The position numbers and the translations under genes are program-made. From NCBI GenBank assembly GCA_949318235.1, contig OX439127.1, forward strand, positions 35,280,156 to 35,344,155: 64,000 bases of DNA. Reading direction: 5' to 3'. Positions 1 to 13,000 of the stretch are shown here, piece by piece. Position 1 is the stretch's first letter, and every line of letters starts with the position of its first letter. Below the pieces are notes generated by a model that worked only from the letters and a program-made list of their open reading frames with translations, did no database searches and had not been told where the DNA came from. Source of the stretch: Ecdyonurus torrentis. Taxonomy: Eukaryota; Arthropoda; Insecta; Ephemeroptera; Heptageniidae.

Positions 1-985
1 AAATAAAGCCATTGTTATTGGTTTTATGTATAAGGAAAAAAAATACTTTGAAAAGTTATAATAAAAGTTTAAAATTGTAATATGACGTGTTAAAATACTG
101 TTTTAAAATTTTGAAACAATTATTTTTTTAGTGTGATTGTATTTGATAAAAAGTTACAAATGTTTACCTATATTCTCTATATAAGAAAAAATAAGTTGAT
201 TCTTTGTGTAATATATTTTTCATGATAAACGGACTGACATGTCTTATAAATGTATTAATTTGATTACTATAAACATTTACTCCCCCCCACCTTTATTTTT
301 TATTTCAAATAAGAAGAGTAACTAATGTTTTGAGCTTGAGTCATTTATTTACTTATTTATTATTAAAAAAAAAAAATCTTTTGTAAGCATTTATCTGAAT
401 TATACAGGCAATTTTTAGTGCTTTTTAACTCTACTTTTTAATTTCTTATTTTCATCTCAATTTACTTTATGAACATCAGAGTATGAAATTCGCTATATAT
501 ATATATATATAATATATATATGACGTTAAAATCTCCAGTGTAGTTTCTTTCTTTCTTTTCTTTTAAATTTTATATAGCGGTTAAAAAAGAGTATTGAACG
601 TTAAAAAAAGTTTTTTTTAATCGATATTACTTTAATACGTTTGGTATAAGCACATGGGAAAACATTGCTGTGGTATATCAAAATTTCAAAATTGAAATGC
701 CACATGCACAAATATATTGTAGAATAATAAGTAGATTAATACTATATAAATACTTTTATTATTATTTTTATTAAAGTTTGTTATTTATAATGCAAATCTC
801 ATGAAGTGGAAAATTATATCTAGGGTTCTCTACTTTTTTTTTTTTAATAAATAAAAATAATAAAATATGTGACTTTTACTCGATCTCGTTAAAATAAAAG
901 TGTTTTTATAAAATAATTGTAAATACCACATTCTCTTATTTTAACCAAATATTTTTTCTCTTCATAGTGAAATTAAATTCATATG

Positions 986-1018
<33 letters not shown>

Positions 1019-1240
1019 CTATAGGCAAATAACATTATCGTAAAATAACTAAAATCAACATTGAGTGCTTTAATATACAAACTCGATTATTAAGCATACT
1101 TTGAAAAGAAAAATATGCATGGAATGAAAAATATAATAATACGTTATTACAATTTAGATTTATATAAAAAATACTTCTCCTTTTCCTTCCTTCCCCCCAT
1201 ATATACTTATATAGTATATATATATTAACTTGATTTTTGC

Positions 1241-1247
<7 letters not shown>

Positions 1248-1310
<63 letters not shown>
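1248..1310. repeat. (AT)n microsatellite
   Basis: About 58 bases of uninterrupted AT/TA dinucleotides, entered from a short CA tract. Confidence 0.95.
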
Positions 1311-1311
<1 letters not shown>

Positions 1312-1369
1312 AGTGCGGTAATTATTTAAATATATTTGCTATTTGTTCATATTTCATACCCATATACTG

Positions 1370-1373
<4 letters not shown>

Positions 1374-1463
<90 letters not shown>
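1374..1463. repeat. (AT)n microsatellite
   Basis: About 90 bases of near-perfect AT dinucleotide repeat. Confidence 0.95.
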
Positions 1464-1466
<3 letters not shown>

Positions 1467-3298
1467 GATAGTATATAATAATATAAATAACTCTTTTGAC
1501 CACAACAGACTAATTTTGTCAAATCTTGACGTATTATTTGCTACGTTAATTTTATTAATATATTTTTCTTTTCATTAATTTGCTTTTATTTTTAACTGAC
1601 AAATCAGTTCTTATTCTAACTGCGTAACCAGGCAAATTTGTGTCCTAAGACAATAGCTTTTATGTTAGCAGCTTTTAAAGACATCCTTAAGTTATAATTG
1701 TTTCTGTAGAATTAACTAAATCCCATAAAGATAATAATATAGTATAAGAAAAAAAAAGTTGTTCAGCATTACTAAAATCGTTCGTTGTGGCTTGAATTTG
1801 TCATCTTTCTGAAATCTTAGTCTGGTCAGTAAGAAATAACATTTTTCATTGTGTGAAATAATTCATACTGTTTTTGTTGCGTGTACTCTCTCTTTCTCTA
1901 TCTTTTTTTTTTTTTTTTCACCACACCTCACTTTTCCTCTCTTCTATTTATAGAAAAATGTTTTTTCAAAGAAGACACAATCTTTAACTATTCAAGATGT
2001 GTATTTGATATTTGATAATCTGTTGCTTGCTATACGTAATGTACCTTTTATTTATTTTTTTTTTTAACATAAATAGAGAAAAAAATAACATGAAAAACAA
2101 AATCCTGTATCCTATACACGTTTTAAGAAATAAAGTTTCAAATAATGTTTTGCATTATTTGCTTAAAGATCTAGATGAATAGTATAAATAATAGAATAAA
2201 TTTTATTTTAAACAAATTTAATTAATTATAATTACTTAAAGAAGATAAACATTACATTGCTTTTTCCAATGTTGTGAACCTAAACTCTTTATGTATGTAT
2301 GTATATTTGTATACACACATACACAAAAAAGGCCACTTCTCACGTCTAGCAGTTTTAAAACGATAGAACCAAAAGTTTATATTAGGGCAATATGTTTCTC
2401 TTTTTAGTTCAATAAGAAAGATTTATATACAGTCATTAATAGTAAATAAATTCTTAAAAATAAACCCTCGTACAAGATAAACGAGATATTGAGGCTTTTA
2501 GATAGATTAACTAACCCCGTTACTTTATTTATTTACTTTTTAGTATAGTGCATATGTGTTGTTACCTAAAATTTTAATTCACTTTTTTTTTACCACATTT
2601 TTTTTTTGTCAGGTGTAAATTAAAATACTACATTTTTACTTTCTATAATTGAAATTATTATTATTACTATTTTTTTTTTGTTATTATAGCAGGTTTGTTA
2701 TATCTATTGTGGTTAAGATGTGAGATCTTGTGTCTTACATGTAACCTAATTTCTTCTTAAAACAGATTAATATTAAATTTCATTACAATTACTTATAGCA
2801 AATGGAGAAATTTTAATTTGAAACACCAAGGAATTTACAATAACTTTATTAATTTTTTTATATATGTTTATTGTTCACTATTATATATTTAATGTGTTTT
2901 TTTTTCTGTGTTATTGTATTTCTTAATAATTTATGTATGTTGTACTCATAGCAAAATCAATTAAATTAATACTACAAGGCGACCACGTAGGGTATACAAA
3001 ACTCAATATTGGTAGCAATTATACATTTTTACTTCAATATATTACAAAATGTAATTATTATTTTTTATGTACTAAAATGACCATGGCATGAGTTTAAAAG
3101 AGACCCGAACCCGTCAATAAAACTATTTTAAATATTTCCTATTTCCCCATTGTTTCAAATGAATGATTTAATTAAAGATTACATGCAAATTATAGTGTAA
3201 TATTATGAGACAAAATAAATGAGGGGGGGGGGGGGAAACTAAACTACTACTGTATGGCTGGTCACGGGGTGACACAACAAAAAGGTTGTAACTGCGAA

Positions 3299-3301
<3 letters not shown>

Positions 3302-3347
<46 letters not shown>
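3302..3347. repeat. (GA)n array about 300 bp upstream of gene 1
   Basis: About 46 bases of uninterrupted GA on the + strand, ending roughly 270 bases before the predicted start of transcription of gene 1. In Drosophila, GA tracts near promoters bind GAGA factor (Trl). A similar role here is inference; the array may be a neutral microsatellite. Confidence 0.9.
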
Positions 3348-3349
<2 letters not shown>

Positions 3350-3595
3350 CATACGCCTCGATGGAGCTAACATTTATACATTTTATATAGTATTCTTTTT
3401 TTCATAATATAAAACAAAATAAACAGTTTGAGTTGAGTTGGTTAGGAACCGATTGAGTGAATGCGCCTCGGTGCTTGACGGGGCTGTATATAGAAAAATA
3501 TATCCACCTCTTGTAATGTTACACTCATTTGTGAGTGGGTGGGTGGTTACTAGAACAAACGACGGTAGAGGGAGGATCTCAAGTCAGGGACGAAG

Positions 3596-3622
3596 TATAT
3601 AAAGCAAGACACAACATCAGTT
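3596..3622 (+). promoter_or_regulatory. Putative core promoter of gene 1 (TATA box and initiator)
   Basis: TATATAAAG at 3596-3604 is followed by TCAGTT at 3617-3622, which matches the arthropod initiator (TCAGT type, +1 on the A at 3619). The spacing of 21-23 bases is a little short compared with the usual 25-30, so the exact start is uncertain. It would give a 5' leader of about 47 bases before the ATG at 3666. There is no transcript evidence. Confidence 0.5.
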
Positions 3623-3665
3623 CTTAATAAAAATTTCACTTACTGTGATCTGTGGAGTGCATAAA

Positions 3666-3671
3666 ATGAAG
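3666..3671 (+). CDS. Gene 1 coding exon 1 (Met-Lys only)
   Basis: ATG AAG is followed directly by the donor GTACGTGAT at 3672. The exon contributes only two residues, phase 0. Joining it to 8156 makes a normal signal peptide starting Met-Lys-Val-Phe. An alternative in-frame ATG at 8144 would give Met-Cys-Gln-Gln before the same sequence, but then the promoter-proximal ATG-donor structure would go unused. I prefer the spliced start. Confidence 0.7.
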
Positions 3672-3935
3672 GTACGTGATTTTTCTTTTCCTTCAGTGTT
3701 TAATAGTGGATTATAATTTAAGAACAAGTGTGATTTCTATTATTTTAGGTTTTGTTTTAAAAAAATATATATATATATATTTTTTCTATTATTTAGTTCA
3801 TTTTGTGTTTCCAATGTTAAATTAAATAACAATGAAATTCAATTTATTCTTCCATTATAATTTAGCTGTAGGGCATAAAAATTGTGTTTGAAGCATTCGT
3901 GTTTATTGGTGTACTTGTGATTATGATTACAACGT

Positions 3936-3971
<36 letters not shown>

Positions 3972-6365
3972 AAAAAAAAAATTGGTAGTGTTTACATTCA
4001 AGTACCGGAAATGATAATAATAAAAAATAAACATAAATAAATAAAAAAAACGTTATGTGAATACTAATTTCCGATTGACATACTGTTTCTAACACATATT
4101 ATACCGTTTATATATATATATATATATAATTAAAAAAAAAAAAAAAAAAGAAGAAGAGCAACGCATGTAAAAAATGCTTGAGTTAAAATTTGGCTTAAAT
4201 AAATAAATTATTACATTAGGTGAATAAAATGTAGCAATTCAACGTTTGTAAAATCAGTAATGTCAAACCGATTAAACACGTGTTTATATAATCTAAATCT
4301 TTTAAATCTCTCAAGAATAAATGCTTGTATTTTTTTTTTTTTTTTTTTTTTGAAATATTTAAAATTAGAAGTTGATAAAAATTTAGATTGTATTCGTCAC
4401 TGAGTTCAAAATTGATTCCTTTGAAAAGTGTTGATTACAAAATACCATAATATGCCAAATTTTTTGTTGGTAGCAGTAAGAAAAGAAAAAAAAATCTAAA
4501 TGAGAAAACCGCAAAATTGTGAAAGTTTGATTCAAGTCAAGCGTAGAACATTGAAAATAAGCAGAACGATACACTTTTAGTTTCTACATTAAATGACAAC
4601 ACTGCTACTTTTTTTGTTTTTTATTAACTTACTTACTCAAGCTTAACATATTTGAAACTATCTATGCACAGTTTTTGTTTTCTTTAATATTAATGTAATA
4701 TTGGAAAACATATAAAAAATAATAGTGGGGGGGGGGGGGGGGCGTGAATTCATGTTATATTATATTAGGCAAGCAAATACAGTCTGTAGAACTTGACTTC
4801 TACAAATCGTTTTAACAATTTAATTATTCATGTTTCATTTTCTCAAAAAGCTTGTGTGCTTTTCAATTTAAAAAGTACATGTAGCAATAAACATTCATTT
4901 TTTTTTTTTTTCCGTTTCTAAACACTTTCATCTAGATTTTTTTTCTTTTTTTGAGTACTTTTGGTACGTGTACTGTACTTAGTTTATCTTCATTAAATAA
5001 ATAAAAGCATACGAGTCTCTGAGGGTAATACTACAGGATTTTTTATTTATTTATTTACTAGTTTTAAAATAAACACATTTTTTTAATTCAGTATATTCAA
5101 TAATAGAGACGATAAATAAAGAATCTAGTATTTTAAAATGGTTTCTTGTATTGCAATAAAATAGCTTTGTAAATTCTGATATTTATTATATTGGACAGAA
5201 TTTTTGTTCATACCAAAAGTTTAAACGTATAACATTCTTTGCTTATTTCTCTTTTATAATAATATTTAATGGAATTCTGATACAATTTTGTTAGCCAGAA
5301 TTTTTAATATATATTTATAAATAATATAAAAATAAATATGATAATATTAAATTCCTTTAAATAGCCGTAACTCTAAATATTAACCGGGAAAAAAAAGCAT
5401 TAAAATTACATAGAAAGAAAATTAAGCAAAAGCATAAATTTGATAACGTACGTAATAAATAATGAAATATAAACGGAAGAGACTATAATATAAACTTTAT
5501 AGAAATGTAATTAAGGAAATATTTCACATATTTACATAAATGCTTAATGTTTACTATGCTCTAAAACAACAATAAACATAATATAATTATAGCAACATTG
5601 AGTTCTGATTTTAAATACAATTAAACTCAATTATTTTAATATAGTTATATAAAAAAGAGTTATAAAATAAAAATTTCACCGTCACTATATTTCCGTATCA
5701 GTATTTGTTTAAAATAATAATAATAAGAAAATGAGTCTAGTCACAGTTTGATTATCCAATCAATTGAACAAAAGAATATTAAAGAGTAAAAAAAAAAAAA
5801 TAAAAAAAAAAAAAAAAAGGGAAACAAACTTATTATTCTATTGCCTTGAAATATTCTATATTCATACGATGAATTAAAATAATATAGGTATATTTATTAT
5901 GCTCCTATAATTTATATATACTCTGTATTTATAAAAACATGATTTCATTATTATAATTTAAATTTTTTTGTTTTGTTTTGTTATAAACTGTTCTATCAGG
6001 AAAATGATCATGTATAGATTATAGAAACATACAAAAAAAGAGAATATCTCATATGATGTTTTTGCTTCTAAATGAAAATTATTTAATTTTATGCAAAGAA
6101 TAATTTATAGTGGACTGATTATAATTTAAAATTAAATAATAATAATAATACAGTTGTATGCCCGATTTAATAAAATGAAAAAAGAGTTGATAGTCTGCTT
6201 TTGTATTAAACTCATATGTTTTGTATGTTAAAATTAAATAATCCATTTTTAAGGACAAGTTATAATAAAACCATTACAACTTGTAAAATAATAATAATAA
6301 TAATAATAATAATAAAGTACGGCATAAAATAGATACAGATTTTAATTAAAAAAATTACAGTTTAG

Positions 6366-6463
<98 letters not shown>

Positions 6464-7278
6464 GTCACGTAGAGAAATTGCCGCAAGGATAGACGCATTA
6501 GGTGGTTTTAAAAAACAAATTAGTAAGTAAGAAGTTGATTCACTATGCAAATGAATCTAAAAAAGTTGCGATATTATTTCAATCAAAATATGTCAAAGTA
6601 GAGATTATAAAATAAAATTTTGAACGATGTGGTTTTTAAATCATTTATTAAGCTTCGTTTCTATAGGATCGTAACAATTATAAGCATATAAAGTAACAAG
6701 TTGGGTCATTAAGTAAGGGATTATAATTAAAACGTAGATTGCTTTTGTAAACATAATCCTTTTACCGTATCATTATTGAGGAGAAAAAAAATTAATCAAT
6801 ATTATATTTTACGATGCAAGTACATAATATCATATTAAATTCTAAAATATATAAAATATGGAAGACTATATAAAAATACGGAAAAAAAAATGATAATATG
6901 AAACTTACTTTTTTTTTTTTTTTTTTTTTTTTTCTATATACTACTCCAAATTTAAACCCAATAAAGAACTTTTATTATTATTATTAATATTAAACAAAAA
7001 ATATAAACGCTTAAAAATATCATTTCTTAATTCTTAAATCAAATTTAATAAAAAGTTTAACCCAGCCCTTCCTCAACATTTTAATATTTTGAAATAAATT
7101 TAATAACAATTTATTGCGTTTTATTTTTATATTATTGTTACATGTTATTATTTTCTCATACTTTTTCTTTTTCTTGACATTGAAAAAAGAAAACATAAAC
7201 TTCAAATAACACATTTTTATGTATAAGATGATAATATATTAACCACTAATCAGGCATCCCTAGCTCCTCCCCTCCCTT

Positions 7279-7316
<38 letters not shown>

Positions 7317-9967
7317 TTAACTATGCATGCGTATAAATTTTTATTGATACTTTCATAGAATTGGTGATCAAGTTACAATAAATATTTTCTCCTTTAAACC
7401 GATATATTTTTTAAAACATTTTCAAACACAATTACATATAGGAGCTCTCGAATAAATTTAATAGAATAGTATAGGTAAATCCACTGATAATAGAATTTTC
7501 ATTTTATCCCCTTGAGGATATAAAGTATTTAAACATATCCGTTAATACTTTGAAATCAACATACTAGATATCCATAAAGAAGAAGTGTATGTTTTAAACT
7601 GAACATACATAAAAGGTTTTGTTAAAAATAAATGTAGCACGATACTAATTGATGATAACGTGTAATGTATAGCAAGCACTTCAGTTTTTGAACCTTTTTA
7701 ATGTATTTCATTTTATTTTACACATGAAAATACAGTAAGTTATGAGTTTTAAAAAATAAAATAAGTACTAAAAGCATATTTTAATATTGTTGTTTTGTTT
7801 CTTCCTTTAATGATATTTATCTAATACGAAGTATTTGAGATATTTTTATTTTAATTAATTATTTAAATTTCAGTACATTTTTTATATTTATATTGTTAAA
7901 TTAATCACATTCTTGAAGAACATTCTTTTTTATATTGTAAATGTAATTTTAGTTTAATATAAAAGGATTTTACTGTATATGAAATATAACGATTTACTTT
8001 ATTGATAGTGGTTGTAATCATTTTATTCACAATTACGGTACACCTTAGTTTTCATTTCTTATTTTAATAAATTTTATGTTTTTAAGGCATATATTTGTTT
8101 TTAATAAAAAGTTATAAAAAAACAAAAGTAACAAAGATTAACGATGTGCCAGCAGGTATTTGCGCCGGCTTTGCTGGCTGTGTTGGTCACCCTAACTGGA
8201 GTCACAGCACAAAGAGATGGATATTTTGGGACTCGTACATCACATAGAGACACAGGGAGTTACGATCTTGAACCTCCGAGACCAGGAGGATATCAATTCT
8301 TTGGTGATTCACCAAGGTAATAAATTGTATTTGTAAATTTTTATGTTTCAAGCATTCATGGATAGACGTAACCTTTTCAACCCTTTTTGCAATAAGGATT
8401 AATTTTAAATAAAATGTGGACTTCAATATCATATTAATACAGTGACGATTTACTTTAGTTTCAATTGATTTCATACCAATATATTAAACGTATTTACATC
8501 GTCACATTTCTTGCAATTTTATTTTAGTAATTTTTTAAACTTTTAAAAATATAGCAAATGTAGCAAGCTAATGAGTGCTGTTAATAATACCTTTTTTTAT
8601 ACATAATGTGTATAATATATATATTTATTGCCTTTATATTCTAAAATTAATCAGTGGTATATGGTTATATTTATTTAATACAAAGAGGGAAAAAATAACA
8701 GTAATAAAGGCAATCAGTACACCGTAAATAAATCAATAATACCAAACAAAAGTAATATTTTGGTTTTTATGATAAATAACTTTTATTAGAATGATTACGA
8801 TTTTTTTTATTATATGTTTTTTTTATTTAAATTTTAACATAAATAATAACATATAATTTTTATTATTTATATAGAATTATTATTTTCATATATCATATTA
8901 TATGGATATATGTATAAGTAGGATAAAATAGGTGATTTGCTAACAGAGGAAATTAATTTAGCGAGGAAACTGTTATGACATAACAACCTGCTAAAATGAG
9001 CAGGTCTGTTGAGGAACATCGGCGGCAATGTTCTTTGACCGATCTCCTCTATAAATTTTAATTGCTGGCATTTTTTATTTTTATTTTTTCTTTGTCCTTT
9101 TTTTATTATTCTGTTTTTGTTTTTATGTTCTTGCAGAAAAATGTACCTTTTTAAAAACATATAAAAATTAAGGGATACTTGATATAAAAAACGTTTTCAA
9201 AAAACAGATTTTTTTCCTTCTTAACAAGCGGGGTCGCGTACATTAACCATAAATTAAAGGAGCGAATAAAATTTAGCAACCATTAATAAAACAACTCTAT
9301 AATACTTATTTCAACTAAAAACATAAAAATGATAAAAAAGAACAAGAGACCAAAAAAACATAAAAATAATTAAAATAAAAAATTAAAAAGATAAAAAAAA
9401 ATTAAAAAAAAAAAGGACTAAAAAACATCAAAATGAACAAAAAAAAGTGTCTAAAAACATAATCTTAAAAAACGAATAAAAAAAGTGACTTAAAACCATG
9501 AAAATTACCACAAAAAAAATGTCTAAAAAACAAAAAAATGAATATAAAAGAGGTAAAAAAAAATAAACAGCAATTAAGGGGGCTAAAAAAAGGGGAATAA
9601 AAAACAAACATAAGACTAAAAATGATAAAAAAAAGATGTCAAAAAAACATATAAAGGGTTTTAAATAATTAAAAAAACTTCAAAGTGACAGTAAAAATAT
9701 CAATAAACATTACAATGATAAAAAAGAGTTTGCAAATCATGAAATTAATAAACAAAAATGTTCCAAAAACATAAAAATTAACTAAAAGGTGTCTAAAAAC
9801 ATAAAATTGATAATAAAATGACAACGAAAAATGAAAATGACCAAAAAAGCGTCTAAAAATATAAAAATTATTTAAAAAATAAGGTCAAAAAATGATTAAA
9901 AAAACGCAAAAACTACTAAAATGGGATATATTTTTTAATGGTTTTTTGACTAAAAAACCTCAAAATG

Positions 9968-10030
<63 letters not shown>

Positions 10031-13000
10031 CGAGTTACATGAAGGTTTGCAAGAACCGACACACCTAAATTTCCAGAAACCGCTATGAAACATAAATGTA
10101 ATATAATAATAATAAAGATAAATAAATTGGTTCTACAAAACTGCTTAGGAGTTTGCTGCAACTGCAAATACGTAAGAATTGCAGAAATATTGTACGACCA
10201 AGCGCACTTTTAGTTTCCAAAAACTGTTAAACCGCAGCGAAGTAAAAAAAAAATTGCCATGAAACTGTTTGGGAATTTCCTGCAATTACAAATACGTCAG
10301 AGTTGTGTAAATATTGTACGACCAAGCGCACTTTAGTTCCCAAGAACTATTAAACCGCAACAAAGTAAAAAACAAATGTTAAAAAAAATTCGTAGAAGTT
10401 TCATGCAACTGCAAATACGTAAGAATGTTGTATGACCAAGCGCACTTTAGTTTCCAAAAACTGTTGCACTGCAGCAAAGTAAAAAAAGTTTGCTAACAAA
10501 CTGCTTAGAAGTTTCACGCAACTTCAAATACGAAAAAGTTGCATACAAATTTTCAATAACTAGAGCACCTCATTTCCTAAGCTGCTCAGCACCAAAAATT
10601 AAATATAAAAGTTGCTTAGAAGCTGCTTAGGAGTTTCCTACAACTTCTTTCTTTCTTATTTTCTTTCTTTCTTTTTTTCTTTTTTTTTTTTTTCTTCAAC
10701 CCTCAGCTATCCTTGGCTCTTTTTTTAAATCGATCCACAGCTTTAATTCCTTTGCATTTTCTTTAACGTTTGCCTGCCGTTTTAGTTGCCGGCCATATTT
10801 CTGAACTACTAGATCTTTGTTGTATTTTTCAAAACCTTAACTCAGCCCTAATCTTTATAACCATCCCATGGCCTACACTCTAGGCTCGTCAGCTTTATTT
10901 GTCAGCTACATTTCTCAGCTGTCAGGCCCTAATTTTTGGTTTCTCAGCTTTTTTTCTCAGCCAGCTAAATTTAATCTCGATCTCGTTTCTCTATAATCTG
11001 CTTTTAACTTAAGTTTTTAAACAAATTTGTTCAAAAACTATATTTTTGTTAAATTAACCAAGTATTTTAGCTGTCCATTTTATCAATATTTTACGAATTG
11101 CATGTAAAAGAGTATTTCAGAATTTAAAAATGATTTCAATTACAATAAAATAAGCGTAAAAAGATAAATATTTTACTATTATATGTATATTTTTACACTC
11201 CGATTTATAAAAAATATGCCACTTTCTTTAGGTAAAGGTTGTTAAATTTATACTTCAGTAACACCTACAGATCAAAAAGAAAAATTTTGCCATCTATTTT
11301 CCAAGGAAAGAGGTATCTCTTTGGTGGGTACTTTTAGGATTTACTGGTACAAATATTCTTTATTTTTTTATTTTTTTTATTTGGGTATTTAGGCTTTGCC
11401 TATGAATTAAAAAATGTTAAAATAAAAGAAGCAACGCAGAAAATTAGGCATAATATTTAGCTTTATAACAGCTTAAAAAAGAAAAAAAAAGGCATTGCAG
11501 CCATAATAAATAAACAAAAATTGAAATAGATAAATAGTTCATAGCAGAAGAATTTTTATTTGTTTATTATTATTATTTCAAAAATTGTAAAAGATTTTGA
11601 AGCAATAGATAATCTACAATTTAAAAAAAAAGGAAGAAAATTTAGAAATATAAATTTTTTTTATTTAAACCCGTACAAACATAACACAGTAATAAAACAA
11701 ATCACAAATTAAACAACTTATTAATACACAATAGTAAATTTAAGCAAAACGCGCCACTTTTCGAGAAATTGTAAATTAAAATTGATGTTATTTGGTTAAG
11801 ATAAATGTCTCATTAGTGAATTGATTTTAGAGATAAATTTTGTTTGTTTGATTTATTTTTTAAACAAATATATAAATGGGATGCAAAATGCACCAACTAA
11901 ATACAATATAAATGTAAGTTGTTATAATATTTATTTATTACAAACGAATATCTAAAACATATCTAAGTAATTTTGAAGAAAAGTTGTGATGTAAAACCTT
12001 AGAAAAAGAATAAAAAGATAATAAGTTACAATTAGAAATATACCTACAATAAATTTAACAAACAAAAAATATAAAAATAAAATCTATTCCACAGATTTGA
12101 TTGTCTGATTTTAAGCTGCGGTATGGTAAAAACTTTGTGATCAGGTCACACATTTTTTGAGTACGGTTGCAGCACCTGATTATTATTTTAAGTTTTTTAT
12201 TTAGTGAATAAATTAAAGTTAAAAATAATTCTTAAGGTGGTGTGGGACCTACTTGGACCGGAAATCGCTAAAAGAAGAACTATATATTTTTTACAATAAT
12301 TTTGTTGTACATGATTTAATTCCAATAAAACAAACACTATAATTTTCATAAAAAAAAACATGTAAATTTAATATATATTTTTTATACAAAAAAAAAATAA
12401 ATAAAATGATATTGTTAATTGTAAAAAAGTTTCTAATTTGACTAAACTTTTCTGCTCAAATTTAAATTTCCACATTTACATGTTATCTTTAAAGTGTATA
12501 ATAACTTAAATTTTTGACCGTGTTTTCACATATTTTACATAACTAAATTTTTATGTAACATTTCTTTCTTCACTTTGTATAATTATTATTTTTCGCAACC
12601 GTCCTAGTTTGCGAGATATCAGTCGGTCACCTACCCCCTTAAAATGAAAACCAAGTACAGCTCTGACCATAATAATAAATAAATAAATAAATAATCATCT
12701 TTATTCAAAAAAAAAGCATAGAGAAAAAAATACAACTTTTTTGAAATTAGAGCGAGGTTTAAGCCTGACAATATGTCTGGTCCACTCTTACACCTAACCC
12801 CAACAGAAAAAATTCATGAAATTATTTGATTACATTCGAAATTATAATAAAAGGGAAATAATAATACTACGTAGCAAGAAAAAAAATAATAAAAACAGTT
12901 ATAAATATCATAAAAAAAAATAAAACATAATTTTATATCACTTTACAGAAACAATTGTAACTTTGAGAATAATTTGTATACGCAACCCGCATTTTAACAC

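Larger units (their letters stand above)
1..3590. other. Intergenic, AT-rich, microsatellite-bearing upstream region
   Basis: No reading frame here looks coding; the only long frames come from the (AT)n arrays and translate as alternating Ile-Tyr. The stretch holds an A31 run (986-1016), two long (AT)n arrays, a G12-13 run near 3222-3236 and a (GA)n array. I see no gene, tRNA or rRNA. The last 300 bases are the probable proximal promoter of the gene that starts at 3666. Confidence 0.6.

Noticed and set aside
1230..1522. Open frames on both strands translating as Ile-Tyr repeats (also near 6362, 40586, 49227, 56056, 57346 and 60653)
   Set aside because: They are translations of (AT)n microsatellites with no coding context.
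8867..9160. 97-codon frame with a mirrored copy at 23877-24155
   Set aside because: Non-coding composition at the outer end of the palindrome arm; both copies simply mirror each other and there is no splice or start context.
9270..10630. CRISPR-like array in the repeats of the left arm
   Set aside because: The repeats are contiguous tandem units with diverged sequence and no unique spacers, in a eukaryotic genome.
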